This document shows positions 30,864-42,507 of a stretch of 64,000 nucleotides of DNA, piece after piece. How positions within the stretch are numbered: the first letter of the stretch is position 1; every line of letters begins with the position of its first letter. The DNA is taken from NCBI RefSeq assembly GCF_013409005.1, contig NZ_JACBZO010000001.1, positions 248,001 to 312,000 on the forward strand, given 5' to 3'. The notes below the pieces were generated by a model, which did not search any database, was not told the DNA's origin, and saw only the letters and a list, made by a program, of their open reading frames with translations. The stretch is from Demequina lutea (lineage in GTDB: Bacteria; Actinomycetota; Actinomycetes; Actinomycetales; Demequinaceae). A program made the position numbers and the translations under genes.

Positions 30864-32944
30864 CACGCGACGGGCATTGCGCTTTCCCGGTGCGCTCGCC
30901 GTCGGGGTACCTGCACTCGCAGGATCACGAGTGCCACGACCGCGGACAGCACCGCGCCCATGATCACGATCCCCAGCACGCCGAGGGCGAGTGCCGTCAC
31001 CATCGTGCCGTTCTGTCCGGGAGTGTTCGCGGTGAAGCCGTTGGTGCGGTCAATCATCAGCGGGAGCCCCGCGATGACGGCGCCGCCAAGAGCGCCGATG
31101 ACCGTCCCCACGAAACTGGGGAGCGTGAGCCGGGCGGCCGTCCCCTTGAGAGCCGCCGCGTGGTCGAGGCCGAGCGCGCTCGCCACTCGGGCGTCGTCCT
31201 CGCCAAGCCTGCGAGTCGCCGCGAAGGTCGCCGCGCCTATGAGGTGCACAGTAATGAGGACCGCGAGCGTCAGGCGCCACTGCAGCAAACCGCCCGCGTA
31301 GCCCACCATGGAGGTGAAGCCAAGGGTCGCACCCCTGAACAATCCGTTGTACGCGCCGTCGCCAAAGAACCCGCCGTTCGCGTCATTCACCGCAGCCCAG
31401 GTCGCCATGCTCCCTGCCGTGAGGGTGTGCAGGGTGATGAGCGCAGCGGCCTGCCGCGGGTGCGCGAGCATCTCGATGCCCGCGCGCAGCGCCCACGGAC
31501 GGTCCGAACGCGATAGCCGGGCGCCGAGCAGCCTCGCAAGCCTGCGCGATGCCTCGACCAGGATCGCGAGACCGGTGACGACGAGAGCGAGGGTGGTCAC
31601 TCCCGCGGTCCAATTCGTGACGGGCGTGGCCGGCGTGGCGCTCACCGCCCACAGCAAGATCCCGTACAGCACCGCCGCGACAACGACTACGGGCCAGACG
31701 GGGACCCGACGCGAAACCTCCACCTCGTCGATGGCGGCGACGTCCTTAAGGGCCGCTGCGGGAGCAACCCGAGTTGAGAGGAAGGCGGGAACCGCGGCCA
31801 TGACGCCCCCAAGGACGACGGCGACTATCCCGGCGACAAGGACCGCGTACGCAGAGAAGGAGAACGCGATGGGCGGGGCGTCGAGTGTCGATGCCTGCCG
31901 GATGGCGTGAGCGACCCACGCCGCCGCCGCCCCCGCGGCGATGCCCACGATGCCTGCGACGACGGTGACGGCTGCTCCCTCGCCGAGCGATGCGAGGCCA
32001 ACCGTGCGACGCGTCGCGCCCAGCGCCCTAGCGGTAGCGGACCACCGCACGCGCTCGTGAGCACGGGCTCTGCCCGCCGCAAACGCCATCACGACCACTC
32101 CGACGCTGAGCATCGCGGCCAAGACCCACGGGGTGGTACTCGGAGACGTGAATCCCGCGGAGCCCCAGGTGAAGGAGGGTGTGGTGTTGAGAGTGTCGAG
32201 CGGGGGGTAGTCGCCCGCCCAACTGAGATCGACGCTCAGGGATGGTTGACCGCCAGTGATACCTGGGTCTGTTGCGCGAGAAGAGGGGTCATCGGCCGCA
32301 GCCACGGCGACGGAGTCGGCGAGGAGATATATGCCCGGCGTCCACTCCTGGCTTGTCCAGCCTCCGATGGAATAGGAGACCCCCGACACCTTGAAGGTGC
32401 CCGCAGGCGAGCCGTCAACGGTGTATCGCAAGGTGTCGCCCACGTCGACGCCGAGCCCTTGTGCCATCCACGGCGAGAGGACGACCTCGCCACTGCGAGG
32501 CGCCTTTCCCCTTGCGAGCACCTGACTCCATGGGAAGTCGCCGACGACCGCGGTGGCATTCCATGTAAGAGGACCTCGGCTCGCGGCGGGTGAGCCATCG
32601 CCGGGCACAATCGTGAGCGGTATGGAGGCGGTTGCGACGGCGCGGACGCCGTCCGCTTGGGCTTGCGCGACGGTCGTGCGGAGTTGTTCCCACGTCATGG
32701 ACGCGTTTTGCGATGATGAGGAAACGGGTGGTGTGGCCGCCTCTGAGCCGGGCGCGATCACAAACGCCCCGTGCTCGAATGGGTGGCCCTGAAGCGTGTT
32801 CCCAAATTGTGCGTGTGCCTGCTGCGTGGCGCCCAGGCCCATCGCGAAGGCCACCACCGCCACCGTCGCGGCGATGAGCGTGGCCGCCCAAATGACATAC
32901 GAGCGCTGCGTGCGCAACTGCTCCCTGATGAGCGTGAGAATCAT
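30863..32944 (-). CDS. FtsX-type ABC permease 6
   Basis: This 693-residue product from the ATG overlaps the permease 5 stop by 4 bases. Layout is N-terminal membrane helix (YVIWAATLIAATVAVVAFAMG), extracellular MacB-like domain (residues about 45-230), a first FtsX unit of three helices with the loop ARALGATRRTVGLASL, then a second set (MLAHPRQAAALITLHTL and following). So it is a two-unit permease of the LolC/BceB-like style. It ends in a basic tail. It belongs with the single ATPase at 41615. It is the last gene of the operon, before an inverted repeat. Confidence 0.82.
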   Translation of the reverse strand: MILTLIREQLRTQRSYVIWAATLIAATVAVVAFAMGLGATQQAHAQFGNTLQGHPFEHGAFVIAPGSEAATPPVSSSSQNASMTWEQLRTTVAQAQADGVRAVATASIPLTIVPGDGSPAASRGPLTWNATAVVGDFPWSQVLARGKAPRSGEVVLSPWMAQGLGVDVGDTLRYTVDGSPAGTFKVSGVSYSIGGWTSQEWTPGIYLLADSVAVAAADDPSSRATDPGITGGQPSLSVDLSWAGDYPPLDTLNTTPSFTWGSAGFTSPSTTPWVLAAMLSVGVVVMAFAAGRARAHERVRWSATARALGATRRTVGLASLGEGAAVTVVAGIVGIAAGAAAAWVAHAIRQASTLDAPPIAFSFSAYAVLVAGIVAVVLGGVMAAVPAFLSTRVAPAAALKDVAAIDEVEVSRRVPVWPVVVVAAVLYGILLWAVSATPATPVTNWTAGVTTLALVVTGLAILVEASRRLARLLGARLSRSDRPWALRAGIEMLAHPRQAAALITLHTLTAGSMATWAAVNDANGGFFGDGAYNGLFRGATLGFTSMVGYAGGLLQWRLTLAVLITVHLIGAATFAATRRLGEDDARVASALGLDHAAALKGTAARLTLPSFVGTVIGALGGAVIAGLPLMIDRTNGFTANTPGQNGTMVTALALGVLGIVIMGAVLSAVVALVILRVQVPRRRAHRESAMPVA

Positions 32945-34179
32945 GGCGCCCCTTCCGTGGTCGCGATGCGTTCGGCGGGCTCGAGCGCCTCCGAGGACCG
33001 CTCCCCGGGCAACGCGCGGGCGGCCCAGTACGCGGGAACCAGGCTGAGGGCCGCCGCGAGCAACAGGCTGAGGAGCAACGTGGCGCCGAGCGCCCACGCC
33101 GGGTACGGAGCGGTGCTGGGGAGGAAGGTGGCTGGGGTGTTCGTGTTCGTGTGTGCCAACAGCACGGCGTTGGTTGCCCAGCCCATGACGCCGCCAAGGA
33201 CCGCCACGGCCCCGCCCGTGATCGACGCCTCGATAAGCGCCGCCGCCGCCACCTGGCGCCGCTTGGCCCCGAGCTCTCTCACGGTGCCCACCCACCGAGA
33301 TCTGGACTGGACCTGATTGCGTGCTGCGAGCCCCGCGGCAACCAGTGTGGCCACAGCGAACAGCACGGCGAGCGACGTGGTCAGCACTTCTTCCGCGCCT
33401 TTAATCCGATAGCCCGAGGGTGCGCCGCCAAAGTCGCCGCCTTCGTCGCTCGCGATGTACGGCGCCGCGCTAGCAGGGACGGACCCGTCCCACCAGAAGA
33501 CTCGAAAGAGCACCGCAGTGACGGCGCCGTCCGCGTTGAGCTCGGCGAAGGATCCGGTGCTGACTGCCAGCGCGCCCGCATCCTCGAGCGAAACGACCGC
33601 GGAGCCCATGTTGTACTCGACGGCATCCGACGAAGGCTCCCTCAGAATGCCCGTCACCGTGAGCGTGAGGTCGGCGCCGGGTACGTCCCTTTCCGCGGTC
33701 AAGGACAGTTCGTCTCCCACGCCGATGCCAAGTTCCGTGGCAATCTGCCTCGAGATCGCGACCTCGCCTTGGTCGGGTGCGCGGCCCTCGGCGAGTGCCA
33801 GCGGAGACAACGGATCAACCGCATTGAACATGTATCTTCCGCGAAGGCCCACGATCGACGGGTAGAACTGCTCCCAGGCGAAGACTCGTGGGTCCGCAGT
33901 GTGGATGTCTGCAGACAACTTGGCTAGCGCTTCGGGTTCGGCGATACCGTTGCCTGAACCACGCTCGACGCCCGGGCCGTTGGTCCACGCCCCCACGAAG
34001 GCCATGTGCTCTCGGTCCGTGCCTTGCGCGTGATCGGCACGCGACTGCTCGGCGGCGCGGGTGCTGACAGACACCATCGTGAAGGACGCGAGTTCGACGG
34101 CGAAAAGCACGAGCACGAGCGCGCCCCGCGCAGGGAATCCCTGGCTGCGGCGAAGCTCGCGCAGGAGCGTGCGAATCAC
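32941..34179 (-). CDS. FtsX-type ABC permease 5 (MacB-like, short)
   Basis: A GTG start overlaps the previous stop (GTGA). At 412 residues it is the shortest of the six: one N-terminal helix (GALVLVLFAVELASFTMV), an extracellular domain of about 200 residues (GRAPDQGEVAISRQIATELG, as in MacB), then three helices. The conserved cytoplasmic loop VRELGAKRRQVAAAAL is present. This is a normal single FtsX unit, unlike its longer neighbours, which suggests separate functional classes within the set. Confidence 0.82.
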   Translation of the reverse strand: MIRTLLRELRRSQGFPARGALVLVLFAVELASFTMVSVSTRAAEQSRADHAQGTDREHMAFVGAWTNGPGVERGSGNGIAEPEALAKLSADIHTADPRVFAWEQFYPSIVGLRGRYMFNAVDPLSPLALAEGRAPDQGEVAISRQIATELGIGVGDELSLTAERDVPGADLTLTVTGILREPSSDAVEYNMGSAVVSLEDAGALAVSTGSFAELNADGAVTAVLFRVFWWDGSVPASAAPYIASDEGGDFGGAPSGYRIKGAEEVLTTSLAVLFAVATLVAAGLAARNQVQSRSRWVGTVRELGAKRRQVAAAALIEASITGGAVAVLGGVMGWATNAVLLAHTNTNTPATFLPSTAPYPAWALGATLLLSLLLAAALSLVPAYWAARALPGERSSEALEPAERIATTEGAP

Positions 34180-36026
34180 GACAGCACCCCCGAGTCGACG
34201 GGCCGGTGGTTTTCCACCGGCGTGCGGCGCTGCAACGCACGTGCCGCGACGGCTGCCGACACCCCGAAGACCACCACGGCACAAGCGCCGATCAGCAACA
34301 GAGGCACCCAGGGAACCGAGCTCAACGTCCAGCGGAGGTAGGAGTCAGTGATGACGCCGCCGAGCGATTGGCGTGCGAAGTTGACCGCCACCGCGACGTG
34401 CGACAGCGCTCCCCAGCCCAGCCCGACCGCGATCGAGAAGGCCGCGACGACGGTCGCCTCGACCACCACTGCCGCGCGCAGGGTGCGCGGCTGGGCGCCG
34501 AGAGCGGCGAGTGTCGCGTCGTCCCTTCGCCTGCGCCGTGCGACTCCCACGCTCAGCGCGGCCATCGGCACGATGACGAGGATCAGGAGCATCCCCGCCT
34601 CGATGAGGTTGCTGACCCAACTCGTGCTCGACGACCCCCCGCCGCTGTATCCGTCGAACGTGATCCCAGGGCCTTGCGGTGATGTCTGGTCAAGCGTGGT
34701 GATGAGTGCCTGCTTGTCGACACCCTGGGCCGCGTACACCAGGAGCGCATAGGCGTTGGTCTTGAAGGTGACGGCTGAGCCATTGACGTAGGTGCCGCCG
34801 CAGCCGGCCGCGAGGGACACCGAGCCGGTGGGGATGAATCCGTCCACGCCGCCGGACGAGCCACATCCACCAATGGTGGCGGTGGGATAGCGCGATAGGA
34901 GATCCCGGAGGGTCTCGTCCACGCCGGTGAGATCGTCGGGGTTGATGAGAATCGGCGACAAGTCGGGAATGGACTCGTGCATCCTGCCGACCACGACCGC
35001 GCCCACGCCCTCGATGCCGCGGTATTGGTCGATGACCAGTTGTGGATTGCCGGTAGTGGCGAACGCCACCGTCCTCACGTAGCGGTCCGACAGAGCGGGG
35101 CTCGTGGGACCGGCCGCGAGGATGGCCACCAGGTACGCCATCGCCCCCAGCACGCCGACGATCCTTCCCGCGACGGCAGACGTAGTGCTCGCGCGGCCCT
35201 CGAGGATGACGGCGAGACGGGGTGCACCCACCCTCTGTGCTATGGCGGCCGATGCCCGCAACACCGCTGGCGCCGCGCCTCGTGCCCACGGGATCACGAC
35301 GGCCAGCAGCATCGCGCCGAGAGCGATTGCGAGCACCGCGAGCGCGATGCCGGCGGCGTTCTTCGCCACGAAGTAGGCGTCACCTTTCGCCTGATTGTGC
35401 GCGAGCGCGAGGCCGACGACCAGGCCGGCGGAGGCGGCGCCGATGCCGCCGATGGTCGCCGCGCGTAGCCGCAGCGAAACGCGCCTGGGCGCCTGCTCGG
35501 CGATGTCTTCGTGCAGCCGCTCGACGGGAGTGCGACGCGGTCGCGTCGCGTCGATCACGTGTGCGAGTACGAGCGCCGCTGTCACCACGGCGGCCGTGCT
35601 GAGGCGGACGAGCCACAGGTCGGCGTCCGTGGTGAAGAGGGGCCATCCGGACTTCGCAATCACCGCCAGTTGCAGGATGCCGGTCAGGACATACGCCCCG
35701 CCGATGCCGATGGCCGCGTGACGGCCGCCCGTCGTTGCGGCCTTGCGGACGGCTGCGGCGCGGGTCTGGCCCAGGGCCGCCATGACGGCGATGTCCCGAG
35801 GCTCGTTCGCGTCCCGCAGACCCAGCACGCCGACAAGGATCGCGGTGAGAATCGCGAGGGGAATGGCAAGTTCAATCGCGATGAAGATCGCCCATACCCC
35901 GAAGGTGTCGTACGAGACCGACATCGAGCACGAGGCGCGCTGACACGACAGGCGGTCCCACGGCAGGCCTAGCAGCATCACAACGAGCGCCGCGCTTGCG
36001 GCGATCCATCCGGCTAGCCGTTTCAT
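34176..36026 (-). CDS. FtsX-type ABC permease 4
   Basis: This 616-residue product has helices in both halves and an extracellular segment containing a Cys-rich piece (IGGCGSSGGVDGFIP; AAGCGGTYVNG). The FtsX loop LAALGAQPRTLRAAVVV lies near the C-terminal set, and a second such loop (MAALGQTRAAAVRKA) lies near the N-terminus. The end, QRRTPVENHRPVDSG, is a variant of the RTPVEQLREAIKEG tail found in permeases 1-3. It overlaps both neighbours by 4 bases. Confidence 0.82.
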   Translation of the reverse strand: MKRLAGWIAASAALVVMLLGLPWDRLSCQRASCSMSVSYDTFGVWAIFIAIELAIPLAILTAILVGVLGLRDANEPRDIAVMAALGQTRAAAVRKAATTGGRHAAIGIGGAYVLTGILQLAVIAKSGWPLFTTDADLWLVRLSTAAVVTAALVLAHVIDATRPRRTPVERLHEDIAEQAPRRVSLRLRAATIGGIGAASAGLVVGLALAHNQAKGDAYFVAKNAAGIALAVLAIALGAMLLAVVIPWARGAAPAVLRASAAIAQRVGAPRLAVILEGRASTTSAVAGRIVGVLGAMAYLVAILAAGPTSPALSDRYVRTVAFATTGNPQLVIDQYRGIEGVGAVVVGRMHESIPDLSPILINPDDLTGVDETLRDLLSRYPTATIGGCGSSGGVDGFIPTGSVSLAAGCGGTYVNGSAVTFKTNAYALLVYAAQGVDKQALITTLDQTSPQGPGITFDGYSGGGSSSTSWVSNLIEAGMLLILVIVPMAALSVGVARRRRRDDATLAALGAQPRTLRAAVVVEATVVAAFSIAVGLGWGALSHVAVAVNFARQSLGGVITDSYLRWTLSSVPWVPLLLIGACAVVVFGVSAAVAARALQRRTPVENHRPVDSGVLS

Positions 36027-38083
36027 GCTGCCCCCTCCTTGATGGCTTCGCGCAACTGCTCAACAGGTGTCCGGCGGCCCATGGCGGCGGCGAACACCGC
36101 GGCGACCGCGGTGGTGAGCAGCACGGCCGCCAACACGACGGCGCCGATGGGGCCCCACGAGATCTGGGAGGCGTTCCAGTGCAACAGCCACATCGTGTCG
36201 CCGAACGACAGCGGTGCACCCGGCGCGAACAGGGTGGGTTGCGTGGTCGCGATCGCGAGGATCAGGCCCGCACCCACGCCCGACACGACGGCGGACAAGG
36301 TCGTCACGAGCATCTCCACCACCGGCGTCAGGCGAAGAGTTCGCGGCGATGCGCCCAACGCGGCCATGGTGGCGAGTTCGCGTCGTCGGTCGCGCGCGGA
36401 GCGTGCCGCCAACGATCCCACGAGCGCGACGCCCAGCAGCAGCCCCACGATCGCCGCGCCGACGAGGGCGGCACTGGCGCCCCCGCCGGTCGATGTTCCG
36501 TAGTTGCCGTAGTCATATGTCATGGGCGCGACGTCGGTGCGGCTTCCGATGTGGGCAGCCAGGATCGCGTGCATCGTGTCCAGTTGTTCCTGCGCGGTGA
36601 GGCCGTCCGGGTGGGCAAGTTTCAGCCACAGTCCGGTCACGGGGGGTTCACCGAACCGGGATCGAGCCCATGCCGCGTCGATGAAACTGGCCGGCAAGTT
36701 GAGCCCGGAGCGATAGATCGGATACCGAGTGCCGTCGACCATGAGCCACGTGGGACCGGCTGATCCGACTGCAGATGTGATCAGGAACGGGCCGCTGCCT
36801 TGCATCGCCACTCCCGGAGCAAAGCCAAAGGGACGAAGGCCGTCGGGCGAGAATCGCGTCAGGGCGCCAGGGTCGACGACCACATAGGTGCCGATGCGCC
36901 AGTTTTGCTGGACGCAGTGATCTCCGCCGCACGTGATCGATGGGGGGTTCTCAACGCTCAGGGTGTCGGCGCGGAGGTAGGCGAACGGGATGGCGATCAG
37001 GCGAGTGTCCGCCGCAAGACTTTCCACAAGGGTCGGGTCCAAGGTGGCCGTGGGGTACCCCTCGGGCGGGGCGGTGGCCTGCATGTCCTGGTTCGCAATG
37101 ACGGAAGGCGTGACGATGGCGAGGGGCAGGAACGCATCTGCCAGCTGGTTGCGGGCCCTGGAAATGTCGCTGGCACCTGAGACCCACGTGACGAGCCCCA
37201 ACACGATCGCCATGGTTCCTACCGCGATGCGCCTCTCCGTCGAAGGGCGAGCGAGTGCGTCGCCTGCCTGGAGCAGCACGCCCCGGCCCCGCGAGATGAG
37301 CGCGCGCCCCGTGACCCGCGATAGCAGGCCTGCCATGGAGGCGACCGCTCCCGTCACCAGCACTACGCCGCCCAGCACGAAGACCAGCACGGCCGGTGAC
37401 ACCCACCAGTATTGGGGTGCAGATCCCCAGTGTGTTGGTGAGGCTTCCCATCGAATCGGGAACACCCGCCGCCAAATCAATCCCGCGACGGAGACGACAT
37501 ACAACGCGATCGCGACCAGTTTCAAGGCGCGACCCGCCCGTTCCCGCAGTCGCGAGGGTCGCACCGAAGCGGGGATGGCGCCCGGTCCGTCAGACGCCCC
37601 GATGGCGGCAAGAGCCGCGACGACGTAGACGGCCACCGTCGTGGTCGCGCACATGACGAAGACCAAGACGATGCCGGCGAGGCCCGCCGGCTCGAAGTGA
37701 CCGCCGCGGAGGTAAGAGTGACCGTCGAACCAGGGAAGCAATTGCCGCGCCGCGGCCCCCAGGAGCACCAGTGAGCCGCTCACGAGGATGCCGTGCCTCA
37801 ATCCAAGCCGGGCCTCGGAGATGACGACGCGGCGCAAGGTGCCGCCGAGCGCTCGCTCGGTATTCCACTCGCGTGCGCGTGCCGACACGGCGAGCCTGCG
37901 GAGGCTCACGGCGACCACACCAAGGATCACCATGAAGAAGGTTCCGTAGACCGCGACCGCGACCAGCACCGCGTACGGGTTGTCGCGCATGTTCGGGTCC
38001 TCGGCGGGGCCCATGACTCGCCCAAAGCCCAGCCCGCCAAGGAGCGCTGCGATGCCGATCGTGAGCGATGCGAGCCACCTCAT
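36023..38083 (-). CDS. FtsX-type ABC permease 3
   Basis: This 686-residue product starts MRWLASLTIGIAALLGGLGF; the longer open frame is shadow of permease 2. Membrane helices are at both ends and in the middle, with the loop MAALGASPRTLRLTPVV and an extracellular domain containing two Cys (ITCGGDHCVQQ). It ends RRTPVEQLREAIKEGAA. This C-terminal phrase is shared, with small changes, by permeases 1-3, which points to duplication of one ancestor. Confidence 0.83.
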   Translation of the reverse strand: MRWLASLTIGIAALLGGLGFGRVMGPAEDPNMRDNPYAVLVAVAVYGTFFMVILGVVAVSLRRLAVSARAREWNTERALGGTLRRVVISEARLGLRHGILVSGSLVLLGAAARQLLPWFDGHSYLRGGHFEPAGLAGIVLVFVMCATTTVAVYVVAALAAIGASDGPGAIPASVRPSRLRERAGRALKLVAIALYVVSVAGLIWRRVFPIRWEASPTHWGSAPQYWWVSPAVLVFVLGGVVLVTGAVASMAGLLSRVTGRALISRGRGVLLQAGDALARPSTERRIAVGTMAIVLGLVTWVSGASDISRARNQLADAFLPLAIVTPSVIANQDMQATAPPEGYPTATLDPTLVESLAADTRLIAIPFAYLRADTLSVENPPSITCGGDHCVQQNWRIGTYVVVDPGALTRFSPDGLRPFGFAPGVAMQGSGPFLITSAVGSAGPTWLMVDGTRYPIYRSGLNLPASFIDAAWARSRFGEPPVTGLWLKLAHPDGLTAQEQLDTMHAILAAHIGSRTDVAPMTYDYGNYGTSTGGGASAALVGAAIVGLLLGVALVGSLAARSARDRRRELATMAALGASPRTLRLTPVVEMLVTTLSAVVSGVGAGLILAIATTQPTLFAPGAPLSFGDTMWLLHWNASQISWGPIGAVVLAAVLLTTAVAAVFAAAMGRRTPVEQLREAIKEGAA

Positions 38084-40059
38084 GACACGCCCTCCTTTAT
38101 GGCCTCGCGGAGTTGCTCCGTCGGCGTGAGGCGCTCGAGGCGCGCCCGCGCAATGACGGACGCGACCGCTGCGGCCGCGATCGACGCGAGCGCAAGGAAC
38201 GTGACCGTGCCCCACGGTGCGTGGTCGATGTCGAAGGTGATGCCCTTCCACGCGAGGCTCCAGGGGACGCGGTCGCCGCTCACTGCGAGCCAGAGTCCCG
38301 ATGCGGCGCCGAGCACCACGCCCATCGTGGCCCCGGCGGACGTGACCACGGCCGACTCGATCGCCGTGCCCCACCTGAGCGCACCGCGCGATGCCCCGAG
38401 AGCCGACATCGTCGCGTAGTCGTGACCGCGCGTCTTCTGAACGCTGAGCGACAGCGCGACCACGAGGCCGACGGCGAGCATGAGTAGTGTTCCCGACACC
38501 GCGAGCACTCCGGTGCGGTTGAGGGGCCCCGAACTCGCGCCCCTTCCGCCGAGGTCCTGCACGTGCAGGCCAGTCAGGTCGTAGTCGGCGATCGCGGTCG
38601 TGACGCTGCCACCTGGTGCGTCGTATAGCAACACCGCGCTGGTCACGCCCGTGCCGAATTCGCGTTCGGCCCATTCGCGCGGGAGTGCGGAGAACGGGCC
38701 CGCCACTAAGGGGGTGGTGACCTCTGCCGACGCGGCGCCGATCGTGAGCACCGAGGGGTTGGCGCCGCCACCCATCGCCACGGCGCCGTCAAAGTACAGC
38801 GCCCGGGCGGCGCCCTTGCTGACCTTGTCCAGGTCCTTGGCGCTCACCGCCAGGTACGTGGTGGTGTGGGGGTTGATGACGATGGCTGGGTCGACGGAGG
38901 CGACGCGGGCGGTGAGCATGTCGGCGGTGACCACGACGATGCGGTCGTCGGCTTGGAGGTTCGCCACCAGCGTCGGGTCCAGGCCTTGCTGTTCCCAGCC
39001 GATGGCGGGCGCAGGTGCCGTGCCGAGGTTGAGGTTGGGTAGCCCCGCAGTCGAGATCACGCGAACGGGAGTGAGCGTGGCCCCCGCCTCGTTGCGGGCA
39101 CCCATGGCGTTCAGTATGACGCCGATAGCGAGCGTGCCGCCGAGCACAAGGCCCACCGCGCCGATGGCCACGGCGCGCGCAGGTGCGGGGCGCGTGAGCC
39201 CGTCGCCCGCGATCCTCGCCGCGTTGCCGCCGTGCAGGAGCGCCTTGCCCGCGAGTCCGCTCAGCCATGTGGCTGCCCGGGCGCCTGCCCACACCACGAG
39301 CACGGGCAGGCCGACGCCGAGCACTAAGCCGTACGCCAGTATCCAGGCTGACAGGAGTCCCGACGGCACGGACGAGGATGACTCGAGCCTGGGAGTCACG
39401 AACGCCGACACCACGACGAAGGCCGCCAGCGCGAGGGGAACGGCGAATCGCCTGAGACGGCTCTGGGGTGCGGGACCGGAAGTCACACCCATCGCGGCAT
39501 CGACGTCATAGACGGAGGGTGCGCGGCCCGTGCCGCGCGTGATCCACCGCGCCACTACCCAGTACGCGAGCGTGGTCGCCGCGACAGTCAGGCCGACGAT
39601 GGTGAGAAGCATCCACAAGGTGGTTGAGTTGAACTGACCGCCGAGGCCCGCCGCCGACTGGGTCATCGCGACGCCGAGCCCTGAGCCCGAGAGCGCGGCG
39701 AAAGCGCCGTGAATGAGCCCTAGCCGAGTCTGGTGGCGCACGAGTCCGCGTCGAGGCGCGCCCAGGTCCATGAGTGCGCGGAACTCTGCGCGATGAGAGG
39801 CCGCGGCGATCGCGCGAAACGCGCCGATGAGCGACGCGAGCAGTCCGATCAGGAACGGCGAGTAGAACAGCATGATCCAGAAGCCGAAGACTCCCGGATA
39901 CATCATCGGGAAGGTAACCGAGCCCTCGTTTGGCCAGTGTTCAAAGAGGGGTGGTTGGCTGAGCGCAATGGCCAGCGTGAGGAGCCCGATCAGACCGGGC
40001 CCCACCCACCGCAAGAGGCCCAAACGCGGTGTGCCGTCGGGCTGCGTCCTGGACCTCAT
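38080..40059 (-). CDS. FtsX-type ABC permease 2
   Basis: This 659-residue product starts MRSRTQPDGTPRLGLLRWVG, with a basic N-terminus then helices (GLIGLLTLAIALSQ). It has an N-terminal FtsX-like loop (LMDLGAPRRGLVRHQ) and a C-terminal one (MSALGASRGALRWGTAI), so it has two FtsX-like units, and the tail reads LTPTEQLREAIKEGVS. It overlaps permease 1 and permease 3 by 4 bases each. Confidence 0.83.
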   Translation of the reverse strand: MRSRTQPDGTPRLGLLRWVGPGLIGLLTLAIALSQPPLFEHWPNEGSVTFPMMYPGVFGFWIMLFYSPFLIGLLASLIGAFRAIAAASHRAEFRALMDLGAPRRGLVRHQTRLGLIHGAFAALSGSGLGVAMTQSAAGLGGQFNSTTLWMLLTIVGLTVAATTLAYWVVARWITRGTGRAPSVYDVDAAMGVTSGPAPQSRLRRFAVPLALAAFVVVSAFVTPRLESSSSVPSGLLSAWILAYGLVLGVGLPVLVVWAGARAATWLSGLAGKALLHGGNAARIAGDGLTRPAPARAVAIGAVGLVLGGTLAIGVILNAMGARNEAGATLTPVRVISTAGLPNLNLGTAPAPAIGWEQQGLDPTLVANLQADDRIVVVTADMLTARVASVDPAIVINPHTTTYLAVSAKDLDKVSKGAARALYFDGAVAMGGGANPSVLTIGAASAEVTTPLVAGPFSALPREWAEREFGTGVTSAVLLYDAPGGSVTTAIADYDLTGLHVQDLGGRGASSGPLNRTGVLAVSGTLLMLAVGLVVALSLSVQKTRGHDYATMSALGASRGALRWGTAIESAVVTSAGATMGVVLGAASGLWLAVSGDRVPWSLAWKGITFDIDHAPWGTVTFLALASIAAAAVASVIARARLERLTPTEQLREAIKEGVS

Positions 40060-41614
40060 GACACTCCCTCCTTTATGGCCTCGCGCAGCTCGTCAACAGG
40101 CGTGCGCCGCGCGACCATGAACCCGTAGACGGTGGTCGCCGCGACCGCGAGGACCCACGTCGCGGCTGCGATCGCGACCATCTGGCCCCACCCGATGTGG
40201 GTCAGGTTCCACCACAGTCCCCATGCCGTGTTGCCAAGGTCGAGAGGCGCCCCGTCGACGAGAAGCGTGGGGTGTTTGATCACCGCGGCGACGATGACGC
40301 CCACTGGCAGGCCAACGACGAACGCGAACCCGAGGGAGATCGCGGCATCGATGGGCACGGCGAGCGCGAGCGCGCGGGGCGTGGCCCCCAGCGCAGCGAC
40401 GGTCGCCCGCACGCGGCGGTTGGTCCTCACGGTGCGCACCGCAAGCACGATCATCATGCCGCTTGCCAAGATGCCGACGACCACCGACAAGACACCGAGC
40501 GCGCCGCGCGAGAAGTCGTGGACGCTGCGAAAATAGGCGACGTCCTTGGCGCTTAGCGCGGGAGCTGGTTGGGCCACGGCGCCCGCGCGCGCCGCAGCAT
40601 CGGCGACGTACTGGAAGCGGTCGCTCGCGGGGACGTCGTCACCGACGTACTTGACCATGGCCCCGACCACGGGCACGTCGCCCCATACCGATTCGGCCCA
40701 TCCGCGCGTGGCGAGCGTGGAGGCGTTGAACCACGGGCGGTGAAAGAGGGTCGCGGTGCCCAGGCCGGTCGACACGTCGATCACGCGCTCGGGAGCGGGG
40801 AACCGGAGGGTCCCCTCGTCGATGTCGGGGCTGAGCAGGAAGCCGTCTTGAAGGCCGAGGGGCCTGGCGCCGCCCGGCGTGACGCGGTCGAGGTCGCCTG
40901 GCGACACGATGGTAATCGGGGCGGTGGGCACGGTGGAGTCCACGGGGCCCACGGTGACGCGACCAAAGGGAACGACGGCGAGCGAGGGGTCGGCCTCGAG
41001 CGCGGCGATCACCGCGGGATTGAGCGCGACTCGATCGACGCCGACGACGGGATCCTGGGTGCTTTGCGCCGAGCCGGCGGGCTCCACCACCGCATCGAAC
41101 GCGAGTGAGTCCACCTGGTGTGCGGTAGCGCGATCGATGGTGAACCCGGCGACGGAGCCGCACAGCACGATGGCCACGAGCGACAACGCGCCGAGTTCGA
41201 TCTTGGAGTGCCAGAAGTCGCGTCTGCCGACGGCGCGGCGAGACTCGAGCGTGTGCCTCGCGATTGCCAGGGAGCCGCTTCCCCCCACCGGAAGCAAGCG
41301 CGCGAGGCGGCGCACCGCCGCGACCACGACCTGGTCGAGAACGATCAAGCCGAACACGTAGACCATCCACATGCACACGAGGCCGCTGATGAAGGCGAGG
41401 TTGCCCACCGGCGCCCACTGTCGTTCGCCCAGCGTGCCTGGAGTCCAGTGGAACCGCGCCCACACCGTCACGCCGAACGCGGCGGACATGATCGCGAGGC
41501 CGATGCGCTTCCACCACAGAGCGGAAATCGGTAAGGAGGGAATCGACAGCCCCTTCCTGGCGATCCACAGCACAGGGAACATGCCGATCTCGAGCACCCG
41601 AACGAGCCGAGCAC

Positions 41615-41618
<4 letters not shown>
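40056..41618 (-). CDS. FtsX-type ABC permease 1
   Basis: The ATG overlaps the ATPase stop by 4 bases; 520 residues. Early helices (IGLAIMSAAFGVTVWAR, LAFISGLVCMWMVYVFGLIVL) are followed by an extracellular part of about 180 residues, then the loop VAALGATPRALALAVPI with three helices and the tail RRTPVDELREAIKEGVS. The first FtsX unit looks reduced, because the usual ALGA loop is missing in the N-terminal half. It is directly coupled to the ATPase and probably the primary partner. Confidence 0.82.
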
Positions 41619-42388
<770 letters not shown>

Positions 42389-42507
42389 GGCGCCTCCCCC
42401 CCTCAACATCAACACACGCGGTGCCGATGTCTCGACGCTACGGGAGGGCGCGCCCGATGCGCATCGGCCCCCGGGATGGACTTTGGCTCATACCGGGGTA
42501 TGAGTTC